DNA of 64,000 nt from Thermothielavioides terrestris NRRL 8126 (Eukaryota; Ascomycota; Sordariomycetes; Sordariales; Chaetomiaceae). Location of the stretch: the NCBI RefSeq assembly GCF_000226115.1, contig NC_016460.1:1612001-1676000 (forward strand). The letters run 5' to 3'. This document shows positions 22,797 through 35,701 of this stretch, piece by piece; the stretch's first letter is position 1; each line of letters opens with the position of its first letter. The position numbers were made by a program, and so were the translations under genes. Below the pieces are notes generated by a model that saw only the letters and a list, made by a program, of their open reading frames with translations, was not told the origin of the DNA and did no database searches.

Positions 22797-23358
22797 TATA
22801 TCATACCCCCTCCCCCCACCTTTTCTTACGTTTAACTTCTCTTCGGGGATATACCGATGCGGTGGTAGGCAGCGGGTTGTCATGTACAATACGGACGTCT
22901 CTCCCCCTCATTTGTACTATATCATGATTTGGGATGGGGTGCTTTCACTGTAAAACAGTGGCGGAGTCGTGGGATGGGGATATACCGGCACGGCGTTCAC
23001 TGCATGGGGGCTTGGGGATGGATACAGGGCCGAGTTCGACCGGTTTGGGGTTGAAGAAAAAGGGGCTTTGTACTGGTTGGCTGTATTTGTACTAGACCTC
23101 CCATCGCTGCTCAGCAAGACGACTAGATTCCCCCATCTAAAAATATAATGTTTAAGGCATGATTGACAGCGGAGTTAAATCCGCTGTTTTCGCTTTCTTT
23201 TGTCTATCACTTGCAGTATCCGTAGGTTTCACCACAGCCACTCACTCAAAGGGTGGTGAGCGTCGGGGTGGTTCGGATGGCCCATTCGAGGATCGAAGGC
23301 CCCCAACCGCCTGAACTTTGAGCTGTCGTTTGCGTGTCTCGTGTGTCTCGGCAAAAGA
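22797..23358. other. Convergent intergenic region
   Basis: 3' flanks of the zinc-cluster gene (plus) and of cytochrome b5 reductase (minus). I see no gene or repeat of note. Confidence 0.6.
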
Positions 23359-24547
<1,189 letters not shown>

Positions 24548-25232
24548 TGTGTCTCGTGTATCCTCCGCCTGCGTTTGTTCTGTGGCTCGGAAGACGGCTG
24601 TCGGTATGCGGGAGTTGTCGGGCGCTGGCGGCCAGCTGCGGTAGGCCAGGGAGCTCCCAATTGATAAATTGCACCAGGGAGCTCCCAATTGATAAATTGC
24701 ACGATCGGGAAAGAAACTTTGGTCGGAGCCGGGGTGAGGGCGACTGTGGGCCAGATCATGCCGAGCGGTGGAGAACGGGGCTCGGCGGATCTCCCCGCAG
24801 GCACTCTGCCGTGGAGATAACGGCTGACGGAGTAACTACGCTAACTGCCTGCTGTGGTTCAACAATTCGAACCCCTGGCACACAGCCTGTCAGGATTTCC
24901 GAGCGGCAGTTGACAGCCTGGAATTCCCCGACGCTACCTAATCAACCGTCATGCAACCGTTGTGTCTCTTCCTGCATGTCCGACGTCCCTGCCGCTTTCC
25001 CACATCACGCCATCCTCTCAGCGTTAATTCTGCAAGACGCAGGGCCGACTTGACTCTCCCACGCCGGGCCCCATTCTCTGGCTTTCGGGGCTTCCCAGGG
25101 TTTCCAACTGCTAACGAGACGCCCTGCACTTGGGTCGCGGCTGATAGGCCACCTAACGGCGGAACTTTAAAGAAACTCCAGCGGATAGCACCCCACCACA
25201 CCATTTCCAGAGAACCGGGTAACGACTTCCAA
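24548..25232. other. Divergent promoter region, CBR1 / GIG1-like
   Basis: Shared 685-bp upstream region of two divergent genes. It carries a 28-bp perfect tandem duplication at 24646-24701. No other element is assignable. Confidence 0.6.
24646..24701. repeat. 28-bp tandem duplication with GGGAGCTCCC palindrome
   Basis: Two adjacent perfect copies of a 28-bp unit (24646-24673 and 24674-24701). Each contains the palindrome GGGAGCTCCC and CAATTG. It lies ~100-155 bp upstream of the CBR1 start codon, so it may double a regulator site; that is inference. Confidence 0.9.
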
Positions 25233-25947
25233 ATGGGCGAAAACGCGACGGAAGAGGCGCCGTTTCCTCTGACAGAGGTGGACAAATGGGTGCTCTCGCA
25301 GACCGACGACGAATTCACGTACCATACCTGGGATGAGCTGCGTCAACTCATTCGTACGGCCTCATCTGCCTCTCTGTCTCTTATATCTTGCTCCTACACA
25401 GTAGCCGTAGGCACTAACGACCCGGTCCCCCGTAGAAAACAACCAGCTCTCGATGCTCAAAAGGAAGCCGTCCGATCTTCGGCGGTACATGCAGTGGACT
25501 GCCGACACAAAAGCGGAGTACGGCAGCATAACTAACTTCCTGCTTGCCCACCGTCTGCCTCAAGCCTGGGGGCCGCCGCCCTTCAAGCCTGCCTCTGCCA
25601 CGCCGTTCGCGGACCCGTCCGACTACCGCGTGCTGATCAATGACTGGCCGTACGGCTTCGCCCCGGGCATCACGCACATCGTCGTGTGGTCCCGCACCCC
25701 GATCCCGACCGATGACACGGTCGGCGACATGACGCCCGAGGCCAGGAGGACGGTGGCCGACTTCGTAAAGCGGTATTTTGTCGACAGTCTGGGGCCCGGC
25801 GGAGAGGACAAGGTGATGTACTTCAAGAACTGGGTGGCGCTCCAGAGTGTGCGGACGGTTGACCATATCCACGTCCTGGTGAGGGATGTCGAGCCTGCCG
25901 TGCTGCAGGAGTGGACCAAAGAGCATGCGTGCCATAGATCGCAGTAG
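25233..25947 (+). CDS. DUF3605 / N-acetylglucosamine-induced protein 1-like
   Basis: Exons 25233-25353 and 25436-25947 (intron GTACGG...CCGTAG) encode 210 residues. The protein matches the fungal DUF3605 family, named after Candida GlcNAc-induced GIG1: an N-terminal WDELRQLI helix, a Leu/Arg helix SMLKRKPSDLRRYMQW, then DYRVLINDWPYGF, ITHIVVWSRTPI and a C-terminal DHIHVLVRD. The conserved DWPYGF and HIHVLVR segments resemble a HIT-like fold. Biochemical activity is not established. The stop lies only 55 bp from the convergent SND2 gene. Confidence 0.85.
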
Positions 25948-26002
25948 AGGAAGGGTTTGGCGTCGTAAGAAGCGAGTTGAACCTGACTGAGAATGCGACG
26001 GC

Positions 26003-26476
26003 TTAGGCTGCTCGCCGCTGCTTCCGATTTCCCACGGGAGGCTGAGCATTCGCGCCCATCTGGGCCATCTGCTTCGCCGCACCCATCATGCCGAAGGCCT
26101 TGTAGGCGCCATAGGCAGGGACCACGCCCCATAGAAGCCACGCCCAGTTGCCGAAGAGCGCCGCGAGGATTGCCGCAGCCCAGGTGACCCAGACGACGTC
26201 GAACATGTACTCGGTGAGCCCCGGGGCGGCCAGGTCCTCGCCAGAAGACTTGAGGGTGTTCGTGACGGGGTCATAGCTCGGACGTCCAGTCCTTTCCAGC
26301 GTAAACTGGCAGATGAAGCTGGGCAGGGAGAGAATGAACCAGAGAAGGAGAGAGCGCGACCTGAAGACGAAATGCAGCAGCAAAAAGAGGCCATTGACGA
26401 TTAGCGACCCGACGTGGAGGTTGTTGAGAGCGGCCGTGTTGGACTTGGCCCGGTCTTTGCGTGCTTTTTGAGCCAT
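26003..26476 (-). CDS. SND2: SND2/TMEM208-family ER membrane protein
   Basis: Intronless frame of 157 residues. It shows the TMEM208/DUF788 pattern: a basic N-terminus (MAQKARKDRAKSN), paired hydrophobic hairpins (HVGSLIVNGLFLLLHFVF, SLLLWFILSLPSFICQFTL), another pair around DVVWVTWAAAILAALFG and WLLWGVVPAYGAYKAF, and a basic tail GNRKQRRAA. The yeast homologue Snd2 (Env10) belongs to the SRP-independent targeting route into the ER. It is convergent with the DUF3605 gene and divergent from APC3. Confidence 0.92.
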   Translation of the reverse strand: MAQKARKDRAKSNTAALNNLHVGSLIVNGLFLLLHFVFRSRSLLLWFILSLPSFICQFTLERTGRPSYDPVTNTLKSSGEDLAAPGLTEYMFDVVWVTWAAAILAALFGNWAWLLWGVVPAYGAYKAFGMMGAAKQMAQMGANAQPPVGNRKQRRAA

Positions 26477-27679
26477 GTTGGGCCAATGTCGTGGCGTATG
26501 TGTCAGGGGATATGATGCGTCGGTGTTGGTGTGGTCGCGTTAAGTGACCAGGAGTTTTAAGAGCCCATGGAAGCTTGTCCCAGGAGCAAGTGCTTTGGCA
26601 CCCTGCAGCCCCACAAGAACAACTGCCCCGCCTTCCAGGTGATAGCTCTGGCTTTGGACGGATACAGTGAAAACCGGAAGAATGGATGCGGAATACGGAT
26701 GCGGAATGCGGATACGAAGTACATTGAAATTCTGGAAATTTCGCCTATGAAGTGTTTCCTTGATGGTTTACGGATAGCATACAAGAAAAATTTGGCTGTG
26801 AACCTGTAAGCCATCCGTGTGGTAAATTTGTGGCTGGCGTACTCCTGCTGCAGCCTTTTGACAGAAACCAGAAACGTGTGGCTGGGCTGCTCGTGGCACG
26901 GCGGCCCCACCTGCCATGGGTTGCTCGGGAGGCTGCCACCAACCCAGCATTGCACGCGCAGCCAATCAAGCGCCCGTAGCCGCCGCCCACCACAAACAAC
27001 GCTGCCCGCTGTGCCTTGACAGCTTCCCAGGTTCCCGCCAACTTGAACCGCGAGACATGCACACCAGCCCGCTTCTTGGCTAGGTAGAAATTCTGGGGCT
27101 GGCATCGCTGGATGGCCAACGTCAATCGGCATCCATCGTTGCTTCCTCCATTTTTCTTTCCCAGGGTCATGTTGTCACAGCGGGGAAGCGTTTGATCACC
27201 AGCTTTGCGGCCCGCATCGCTGTCTTTGTTTTTTTCGTTCCCCTGTTTTTCAGAGGTTCTTTCCCGGCTGAGTGGTTTGGGAGAGCTTCTGGCCGACGTC
27301 ACCCCCGGCTTCGCAGCATATCCGTCGAGCCATCATCAGCATCTGATAAACGTTTCGCGTACAATCACTCCATAATTGGTTTTTGTCTTTAATTCAGCAG
27401 CCGCATCGACCATTTACTCTCAGGTCGGTCCTTCGCCCATCCTCCCGCCCGCCTCCTTGCGGGAAACGGCCCCTCGCTCGACGATCTCAAGAATTCGCCC
27501 CCGCGCCTCCACCAGGGATTGTGGCCCCTTACAGAACGCCAGCACTGAGCCCGCCCCATGCAGGACAGATACATCCAGCTCAGGGCGGTTTTCGGCTCGC
27601 GCGACCCTATGGAATCCCGTCGGTAGCAACTGGAACATCGAGTCGCACACCAACCTGGCGCACCCGTGCCCGCTTCGAG
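26477..27679. other. Divergent promoter region, SND2 / APC3
   Basis: 1.2 kb between two divergent start codons. The APC3 frame stays open upstream to about 27383 but has no ATG before 27680, so that part is read as leader. No repeat or RNA gene is seen. Confidence 0.55.
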
Positions 27680-30192
27680 ATGGCACCGACAAGCGCCGCG
27701 ATTGCGGGCTTGCTGAAGCAGACGGTCTATTATCACCTCGACAATCTTTCCTACCAGAACGCGGTATTCTTTGCCGAAAGGCTTCATGCCCACGATCAGC
27801 GTTCGCACGAGTCCGGCTTCCTCCTTGCGCTTTCCCACTTCCGCCTCGGCGATTCGCGATCGGCATACGAAATCAGCAAACCGTCAGCTTTCCGAGGCGC
27901 CCACCTAGGGTGTTCGTTCGTCTTCGCACAGTCCTGCTTGGACCTGGAACGGTACAAGGAAGGCATCACGGCCCTGGAAAAGGCCCGGCCGCTATGGACT
28001 GCCAAATGCAGCGTTGGGAGGCACACAGCTTCCGCCCGGGCGCCGTACCCGGATGCGGCCGCCGTGAGTTGTCTCCTCGGCAAGCTGTACAGGGCATACG
28101 ACGACAAGAAGAGGGCGATTCCCTGTTTCGAGGATGCGCTAAGAGCTAACCCCTTCATGTGGGACGCATTTACCATTCTCTGCGATATGGGCGTCAATGT
28201 TATGGTGCCCAACATCTTTAAGCTTAACGACAATTTTGCTCGCAGCTTCGACCAGGAACCGGGCGCGATCAGTGTCGACTCCAGTGGAGGCCAGCCGGAA
28301 CCTCTACAGCGAAAAACCGGCTTGCAGGTTGTCGGCCAGGACAGCGACCCATTCGAAGGGCATCGATCTACCGCTTTTCAAGACGTTTCGAGCAACAATA
28401 TGCTCTTCGTCGACACCGAAGAGAATGACCTGACATTCAAGCTCATTCCAGCCCCGAGATATCCTTCGAGCAAACACGGCCACGACGGCGCGGAAACTCC
28501 GACTGGCCCTACCGTTGCCCCCGACGCGCAAGCCCCTCGCTTCGGCCTCCCCTCAGAGCCCCCATTGGCGCCAACTCGCCGAACGCGGGCAGCCCAGGCC
28601 GTCGAGCCGAATCTCTTTGACGCCGCGCCGCCCAAAATGAGCTACCGCCTGGGCTCCAAGAGGCGGGACAGGGGTCAGGACCAGATAGCCGATCCTCCAG
28701 AAGCGGCCGCCAGAGGGCCCGCGCCTGCTTTGTCGACTACAGAAAGAAAACGCACCGCATCAGGGCATCCCGTTCAGCCACGCTCGACCAACGGTGAGGA
28801 GCCGAGGAGGAGCGCGAGGCTCAATGTTGCCCCCCGAACGACCTCGTCAAGGGCTAACTCGGGCGTCGCCGCGATTGGCGCCAACCCCCCTCGCGAGTTG
28901 CGGAAAGCTAGGCCCCCGATCTCGAGGATTGCACGACCGGGCTCTAGCGGTACCGGCGTCGGTAGGGTCGTCAGCGGAAATCGCAAGCCTTTGGAAGAAA
29001 ATAATAGTATGGATATTGACCAAGCTGAAGCCTCGCGGGTCAAGGAGCAGGCCGCTGTGCAAGCTCCGCCACCGAAGCCGGCCGAGCCGGAGCTGGTGAA
29101 GGCAGATGAGGGACTCAGGTGGATCCTGGATTTCTTGAAGAAGATCGCATCGGGATATCGGCTCTCGTCACAGTTCCGGTGCCAAGAAGCCCTCACTGCC
29201 TTCATGGCGCTGCCCCGAAGTCATCAAGACACTCCGTGGGTCACGGCGCGGATCGCCCGGGCCCACTATGAGCTGGCCAACTACGCAGAAGCCGAGAAAT
29301 ACTTCAAGCGCCTCCGGATGCTCGCCCCGACGCGCCACGAAGACATGGAGGTCTTTTCGACCGTTCTCTGGCAGCTGAGGAAGGAGACGGAACTCTCGTT
29401 TCTGGCGCATGAGCTGGTGGACGCTGTGTGGGATTCGCCGCAGGCCTGGTGTGCACTGGGGAACGCGTTCTCTCTCGCCTCCGACCATGAACAAGCTCTC
29501 AAATGCTTCAGGCGCGCCATCCTGCTCCACCCGAAATTCGCATACGCCTACACTCTGCAGGGGCACGAGCACGTGGAGAACGAAGAATACGACAAAGCTC
29601 TGGTGGCATACCGGCACGCGATCGCCGCAGACAAGCGGCACTACAACGCGTACTACGGGATTGGGAAGGTCCACGAAAAACTGGGCAACTACGAGAAGGC
29701 GCTGAGCCACTACCACTCGGCGTTGTTAATCCACCCGACGCACGCAGTTCTGATCTGCTGCATGGGCACGATCTTGCAGAGGCAGAAGCAGATTGTCCAG
29801 GCTCTTCCTTACTTTATCAGGGCGGTCGAGCTGGCGCCTCGGGCGCCCGAGATGCGCAGCAAGAAAGCCCAGGCTTTGCTGGTCACGGGTCAGCTGGAGG
29901 AAGCGAAGAAGGAGCTGCTGATCTTAAAGGACATGGCTCCAAACAATGCCCAGGTTCACTTCTTGCTTGCCAAGCTCGCCAAGACACTCGGAGACAAGAG
30001 GACAGCGGTGCGCCACTTCACCATAGCCCTGAGCTTGGATCCGAAGGTATGATTTTTCATCAACTTGTCTGTTTTAAAAAAAGCCGGGTGAAGTCGAGGA
30101 CTGACTTTGTTTGTTAGGCGAGTGGGGAGATCAAAAACGAGATTGGGGGACTCGAGGACGAGGACTGTTTGGACAACTCCATGATGCGTTGA
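27680..30192 (+). CDS. bimA: Anaphase-promoting complex subunit 3 (Cdc27/BimA)
   Basis: Exons 27680-30046 and 30118-30192 encode 813 residues, close to Aspergillus BimA. The N-terminal APC3 dimerisation TPR region runs over ~1-190 (YYHLDNLSYQNAVFFAERL, SGFLLALSHFRLGDSRSAYEI). A disordered Pro/Ser/Arg-rich middle follows, then a C-terminal TPR array from ~500 to the end (WCALGNAFSLASDHEQALKCF, YAYTLQGHEHVENEEYDKAL, NAYYGIGKVHEKLGNYEKAL). The terminal exon adds only 24 residues with DEDCLDNSMMR. The subunit helps the APC/C ubiquitin ligase bind activators (Cdc20/Cdh1) in mitosis. Confidence 0.95.
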
Positions 30193-31440
30193 TGCTCATG
30201 AGATACGAACCTTTGATCGCACACTTGATCCTACGACGCCCTACGATTACGGAACAAACAGACCATGATTGGGATGGGACTATTCCGTCTGCGGCCGGAC
30301 ACACCTGGTACATTCGGCGCATGTGGGCGGTTGGGAGTGCTCCTCGGGGATGTCCGTTTTTTTTCTCTTTTGGCAGCAAGGGGGGGCAGCATTCTATAGC
30401 ATGGCAATGGCGTTCCTGGAGAGCATTGAACATGCTTTGCTTTGTGCGGTGCCCATCACAACAGGATGGGCCCGGAGTGTGTATGAGTACCTCAACATCG
30501 GATTGGCCGACATGTATAGTACGGCGTTGGCAGGGCGGACACTCGGAGGGGTCCTGGGCATGGTTGGGGCTTAGCAGTAGGGTGGGAAAATGGAATACCA
30601 GGTAATACAGGAATCGCTTCCGGATTCGCGATCTCCCGTGAAGGACGCTGGGCTCGCTGTGTTTGTGAGACGATGCCCCGGACAAAAGTTAGATGTCACG
30701 GCAGTGCTAAAGGGGCGAGGGTGGACCCTCTGACCACAAAACACCAATGCCCCCCGTGTCTTCTTCAATCTGGCAGACTTTGAGAGCCCATGGTTCGGGA
30801 GGTAGCTCGCAAATCACAGACATTTGAGAATAACAACGTGGATGATTGGTCCTGGTGCTTGGGGTGGGAATGGCTGTCCCTTCAAATACTTGAGCCGCCT
30901 CCTTCCCCCAGGCACAAACGTGCCTTGTTTGTTTGGTGCCTCTTGGTTGGTTCTTTGCCTATTGGGTGACGTGAAGTGGAACAGACAAGTGCAAGGTTCA
31001 TGTGCAAGTTGGACGCTCGGGCCAGATTGAAAGCTCGGGCCAGATTTTTGTGGGGCTCCCGCTCCAAAACGCGCCGTGCCGCAGGCAAAAACAACTGAGG
31101 AAAGCCACAACTTTCCAGGCGCTTTTTGCAGCCGATTTGAGAGCCCCAAATCCTGGCATTTAAAACCGCGGTGCCTTTTTTTTTTCGAGCAGGGAAATAA
31201 CCAACTGACCCCACCCAAACCGGACTAGTGCCATTCACGCCAGAATCAGCAGGTCTGCTGCCGCATTGCAAGAGACATATTTAAAGCCCTTCCCCTCTCA
31301 CTTGCCACTTTTCCCAAAACATCACTCTTCTGCGTATTGAGTGCATTTCGTGAGCTATCCACAACATCAAGTTTTCATCGACTCTAGTCGCCAAAACTAT
31401 CTTCAAAACACATCTCCATCAAGCCAAAACATTTGTCAAC
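30193..31440. other. Intergenic, APC3 3' flank and histone H4 promoter
   Basis: No supported gene. A duplicated gctcgggccagatt sequence occurs at about 31014-31047. A TATA-like TATTTAAA lies at 31278-31285, ~155 bp before the H4 ATG, followed by pyrimidine-rich leader. A 101-codon hydrophobic frame at 30269-30574 is noted under rejected items. Confidence 0.6.
31278..31285 (+). promoter_or_regulatory. TATA-like box of histone H4
   Basis: TATTTAAA about 155 bp upstream of the H4 start codon, followed by C/T-rich DNA and ACATCA/ACAACATCA leader motifs. Position and sequence fit a TATA element; function is inferred. Confidence 0.5.
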
Positions 31441-32063
<623 letters not shown>

Positions 32064-32572
32064 GCATCTTGCTCTCGCAAGGTGGGGTTGGGGGGCCTTG
32101 AGAACGCCATGCCTTGTTGCCATTGTGCGAGCGCAGCGAGATCGTCAATGAGCGTGATTGTAGCGTGAGCGGCGGCATTGGGGTATCTCGGCCCGGGGAT
32201 GGGAAGGGGAGTGCTGTGATCACGTCGTCCATGGATGGACACGTCTTTTTTTTCCGCGGTTGATATTTTACGGTCTGGCGTTTGGAGGGGATTAGGCTCA
32301 CGAACTATGGCTTGTGTCGATGGGAATGACTACGGCGTCTCTGGGAGGGTTAGTCATGCCCGATGGCAATGCATTGATTTTGATCATGAACATTTGATGA
32401 ACCTTTGGCTCTTGCTGTGACCGTTCTGCTGCGATGCCCCCCATCGTGCTTTGCCTTCCTAATTGGCTCGCGCACACTTAACAGTACACCATAAGGAGAT
32501 AGTTCATGAATGCCGTCTCGACGTTTCATTACAACCCGTTCCCTCGCCGATACCGACCCCAACACAGACAGT
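32064..32572. other. Convergent intergenic, H4 / sedlin
   Basis: 3' flanks of two convergent genes; nothing else recognised. Confidence 0.6.
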
Positions 32573-33250
32573 CTACAAGTACTTCCTCCCCGCCGCCGCC
32601 ACCCTTTGGCGGAACACGGGGCTCCGGATCTCCATGTTGACCCGGTAGAACGGGTTCATGATGGCCTTGACGTAGTTGTCGTACACCTCGTTGAAGAAGT
32701 TCTTGATGGCCTCCTCCGTCTGCGGGCTCGTCGGGTTGGCGCCCACCGACGTCGAGCTGCGCGTCGACGTCGCCGCCCCGCTGCTGCCGCCGCCGGCCAT
32801 GCCCGCGCCCGTGGCTGTTGCAGTGGCCGTCGGCTGGTGCAGCAGCAGGAACTTGACGTTGCCGCCTGTGATGAAGCAGGAGATGTAGTTGGCGAAGAAC
32901 TTGTCGATTACTTTGAGGTAGCTGCTTCGTAGGCAGGCATCCCGGATGCATCGCGTTTTTAGTGGCTGTTTTGTTTTATTCTTATTCTTTTCCCCGGCCG
33001 TGGGAAGGGGAGAGGGGCTGGGAAGAAGGGGGAAGGGGGACGGGGAGTAGAGACAGCTTACTTACAGCTGCCCGTTCGCCCACTGCACTTCTTCGACGAT
33101 GTCGAGGCTGCTGTGCACGATGAACTGGTTCAGGTGCCGCGCCAGCTCGGTGAAGTGCGCTTGGCCATCGCCGCCCTGCTTGCTGGTGCCGAACTCGTAC
33201 TCGAACAACGGGTTGTCTTGCGTGCCGATGATGACGAAGTAGTAGCTCAT
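32573..33250 (-). CDS. TRS20: TRAPP subunit sedlin (Trs20/TRAPPC2)
   Basis: Complement join of 32573-32921 and 33066-33250, encoding 177 residues. The sedlin longin fold is clear: MSYYFVIIGTQDNPLFEYEF, HLNQFIVHSSLDIVEEVQW, LYLKVIDKFFANYISCFITGGNVKFLLLH, and the C-terminal FFNEVYDNYVKAIMNPFYR. An Ala/Thr/Gly/Ser-rich insertion of ~35 residues before the last helix makes it longer than yeast or human proteins (~140-175). The subunit acts in TRAPP vesicle tethering at the ER-Golgi. The 144-bp intron is GTAAGT...GCAG. The 5' side is divergent from mL60. Confidence 0.95.
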
Positions 33251-33695
33251 TGTCCCTGATTCGTCGGGTCCTTGTCTTGCCTGCGGCTTCGGCGTAAATT
33301 GTGTGTGTTGATAAGTTCGAGTTGGGAAGTGAGTCGCTATCGGTCTATCATTTGAGCTCCGTGCGGGCACGGGCAGTGGGTTGTGATACGATGTGGTCGG
33401 GAAGCTGCCAGTCTCATCTCATTGCATCGTCGTCGATGGGCGTTGGCTGATCAGACAGCTCCCCAGACTCGACCAGTTGCGCTAACCGAGCCGTTCACCT
33501 TGCAGGTGACATCTCTCTGGTGGGTCGCGGGGGAGTGTTCCCACTTGGCGATAAGATTTGGCCATCGTGATTGGCTTGGCGACCGCAACGAGGAGCCGCG
33601 TTTTTCTGCATGGACACCATGTGCAGGTTCCGTCCTCCGAGATCTCGCAATCCACCCAGGCGGACCGGTTGCAGCAGCTCCCACCGCCACGAAAC
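33251..33695. promoter_or_regulatory. Divergent promoter region, sedlin / mL60
   Basis: 445 bp between the two start codons. No specific site identified. Confidence 0.5.
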
Positions 33696-34184
33696 ATGTT
33701 CGGGCCGTTCAGAATCACCAATGCCCTAAGTGGGGGTCTTCTCTGGTGCGTTCGCCTCCAACCAACAACCAAACCGGTTTACAGACCCGAAATCGGCGCT
33801 GACCCGACGCCAACAGGAAGATCCCCTGGCGCCTGTCCCCGACGCAGAAGGCCCGGCAACGCAAGCGGTTGCGAGCCGTCGACAAAGTCATCGAGACCTT
33901 GAGCAATGCGTTGGCCAAGAAGGGCGAGACGCTCAAGTCGCTGGAGCGATGGAAGGCCGAGATGCCGACCGAGGCTCAGATGCTGCCCAAGGACAAGTAC
34001 ACCATGTTCGACCGGAAAGCCAAGAGATACCGCAAGGGCATCCACAGTATGTTTGCCCATCGCATGCATTTGAGATGGTTTCTGCGTTCCTGGTTTCTGT
34101 GTGCCTGCGCGACTGACTATCTGGGTTTCAGAGCTCCCCAAGTGGACGCGTGTGTCACAAAGGGTCAACCCCCCCGGCTTTTAG
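33696..34184 (+). CDS. MRPL31: Mitochondrial large-subunit ribosomal protein mL60 (MrpL31)
   Basis: Exons 33696-33745, 33817-34046 and 34132-34184 encode 110 residues. The sequence matches fungal MRP-L31: it begins MFGPFRITNALSGGLLWKIPWRLS, then a basic helix (QKARQRKRLRAVDKVIETL), the conserved ERWKAEMPTEAQMLPKDKYTMF, and the end KLPKWTRVSQRVNPPGF. Both introns are GT-AG and needed to give these joins. It is a fungal-specific protein of the mitoribosome 54S subunit. The stop is ~295 bp from the convergent CBP20 gene. Confidence 0.96.
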
Positions 34185-34478
34185 ACGACGATGGGCGGTG
34201 GTTCTGGCACGTGTATACCCCTTGTACTATACCAACTGGAATAAACGGCGTTGTGATGGTATCAGAGCTTGGCGTCTACTGGCTACGTTCGGAATATTGG
34301 CAGCGTTACATCACAGATGGTCCTGTTTGCCGCCATGCGGGAGGACAGCAGGAGACGGAAGGCATTTTGAAGCGCCGCTTCGAAACCAACGCCTTGTATG
34401 TGATTCCCAGGGTATTATCTATTCTGCCCACATTCCCGCGCGCACACATACACACCAGGGTCATGCGGGCGCGCGAGC

Positions 34479-35188
34479 CTATCTCAGCCGTCCATAGTCA
34501 TCATCGTAGTCCCTGGTCTCGCGTTCTCTCATCCGTGCCGCCTGAATCGCCCGCCCAAGGCCGCCGCGGCCCTCGTCGTAGTCCTCGCGGTACTCATCTC
34601 GCACCTGTCCACCCGACTTGCCCCGGCCGTACTGCCGGCCCTCTGTGAATCCGGGATCCAAATCGGTCCGGATGACGCGCTCGTCCAGCTTGGTGCCCCC
34701 AATGTACTTCATGCAGTCGAGCGCGTCCTGGTGGGTGTAGTACTCGACGAAGCAGAAGCCGCACGGCGTCTTGTTGAATCGGTCGAGGCCCATGACTAGC
34801 CGCTTGATCTCGCCGCATTTGGAGAAGAGCTCGTATATTTGCTCTTCGGTGGTATAGAAGGACCTGGCGCGGGTTGAGGGTGATCAGCTTTGGTCCAACT
34901 CCTGTCGTTGGGGTCGCTGCGGCCGTGGAGCTTACAGGTTGCCGACGTAGAGCGTGGTCGCGTTCTTAAGCAGATCTTCCTCTGTCTGCTCGTTTTGCAT
35001 GTTACTATCATCATCTCCGTCGCGTTGTTCCTTTTCAAATCGCCTCCGCTTGTTCTGTGACCCACACGAGACCACACGTTAGCTTTTGCTATGCCGTTCT
35101 GCGGAAAGGCAGCCTCGGGACTCACCCGGCTGGTGAAATAGGCGCTCGGCTGGTCGAGCCGCTCGACAGTTGGCCGAGGTCCTCGCAT
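34479..35188 (-). CDS. CBC2: Nuclear cap-binding protein subunit 2 (CBP20)
   Basis: Complement join of 34479-34863, 34936-35054 and 35126-35188, encoding 188 residues. A single RRM spans ~53-135 with RNP2 LYVGNL and RNP1-type CGFCFVEYY, plus the conserved IRTDLDPGF and [18 protein letters not shown] of CBP20. The tail is Arg/Asp/Tyr-rich. With CBP80 it binds the m7G cap of nuclear pre-mRNA for splicing and export. The 5' leader contains a CAACAA-type repeat (minus strand, ~35190-35215). It is divergent from NUP82. Confidence 0.96.
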
Positions 35189-35701
35189 TTTTGTTGTTGT
35201 TGTTGCTGTTGTGTTTCCAGGAATACGGAGGGATGGATTGATGGATGTATTCGCCAGCCTCTCTCTGCCTGTTGGCGATCGTTAACGTTTGAAGGTTGTC
35301 GCTGGTTCAATTGGCCGCTATCGTTATCGGCCAAAGTGGGTAACTACCATGGTAATTACGGATTACCTCTGTACTGTGGGCCTTGGGGCGTCGCGCAGTG
35401 CCAAGCCTGCGTGCGCCTAACAGAAAAAGCCTGGGCGAACAGTCGAACAGGCAATGCCAAGAGAACGCGCTAACAACAGTCACTGTTAAACAAAGTCGCA
35501 GCTTTGACAAGAGCTTCCGGGCCTCTTCCCAACCTCCCGCCAAAGCTGCACTTTACAACCTCAGCCTCGAGGCATCTGCCCAATTTCTGGCGGGCACTGT
35601 GAGTTGATACCATTGCAACTGGATGTTTCATTACAGCCAATATTTTACTGATATCGACGACCTAAAGACCGCTTTTTTCCTTTGCATTCCGTCCCGCGCC
35701 G
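35189..35701. promoter_or_regulatory. Divergent promoter region, CBP20 / NUP82
   Basis: 513 bp shared upstream region. Contains a GTT/GCT trinucleotide repeat near 35191-35212, which lies in the CBP20 leader. No factor site assigned. Confidence 0.5.

Noticed and set aside
30269..30574. 101-codon frame with hydrophobic segments downstream of APC3
   Set aside because: Lies in the APC3 3' flank, has no homologue I recognise and overlaps equally long frames; a small membrane protein cannot be excluded but is unsupported.
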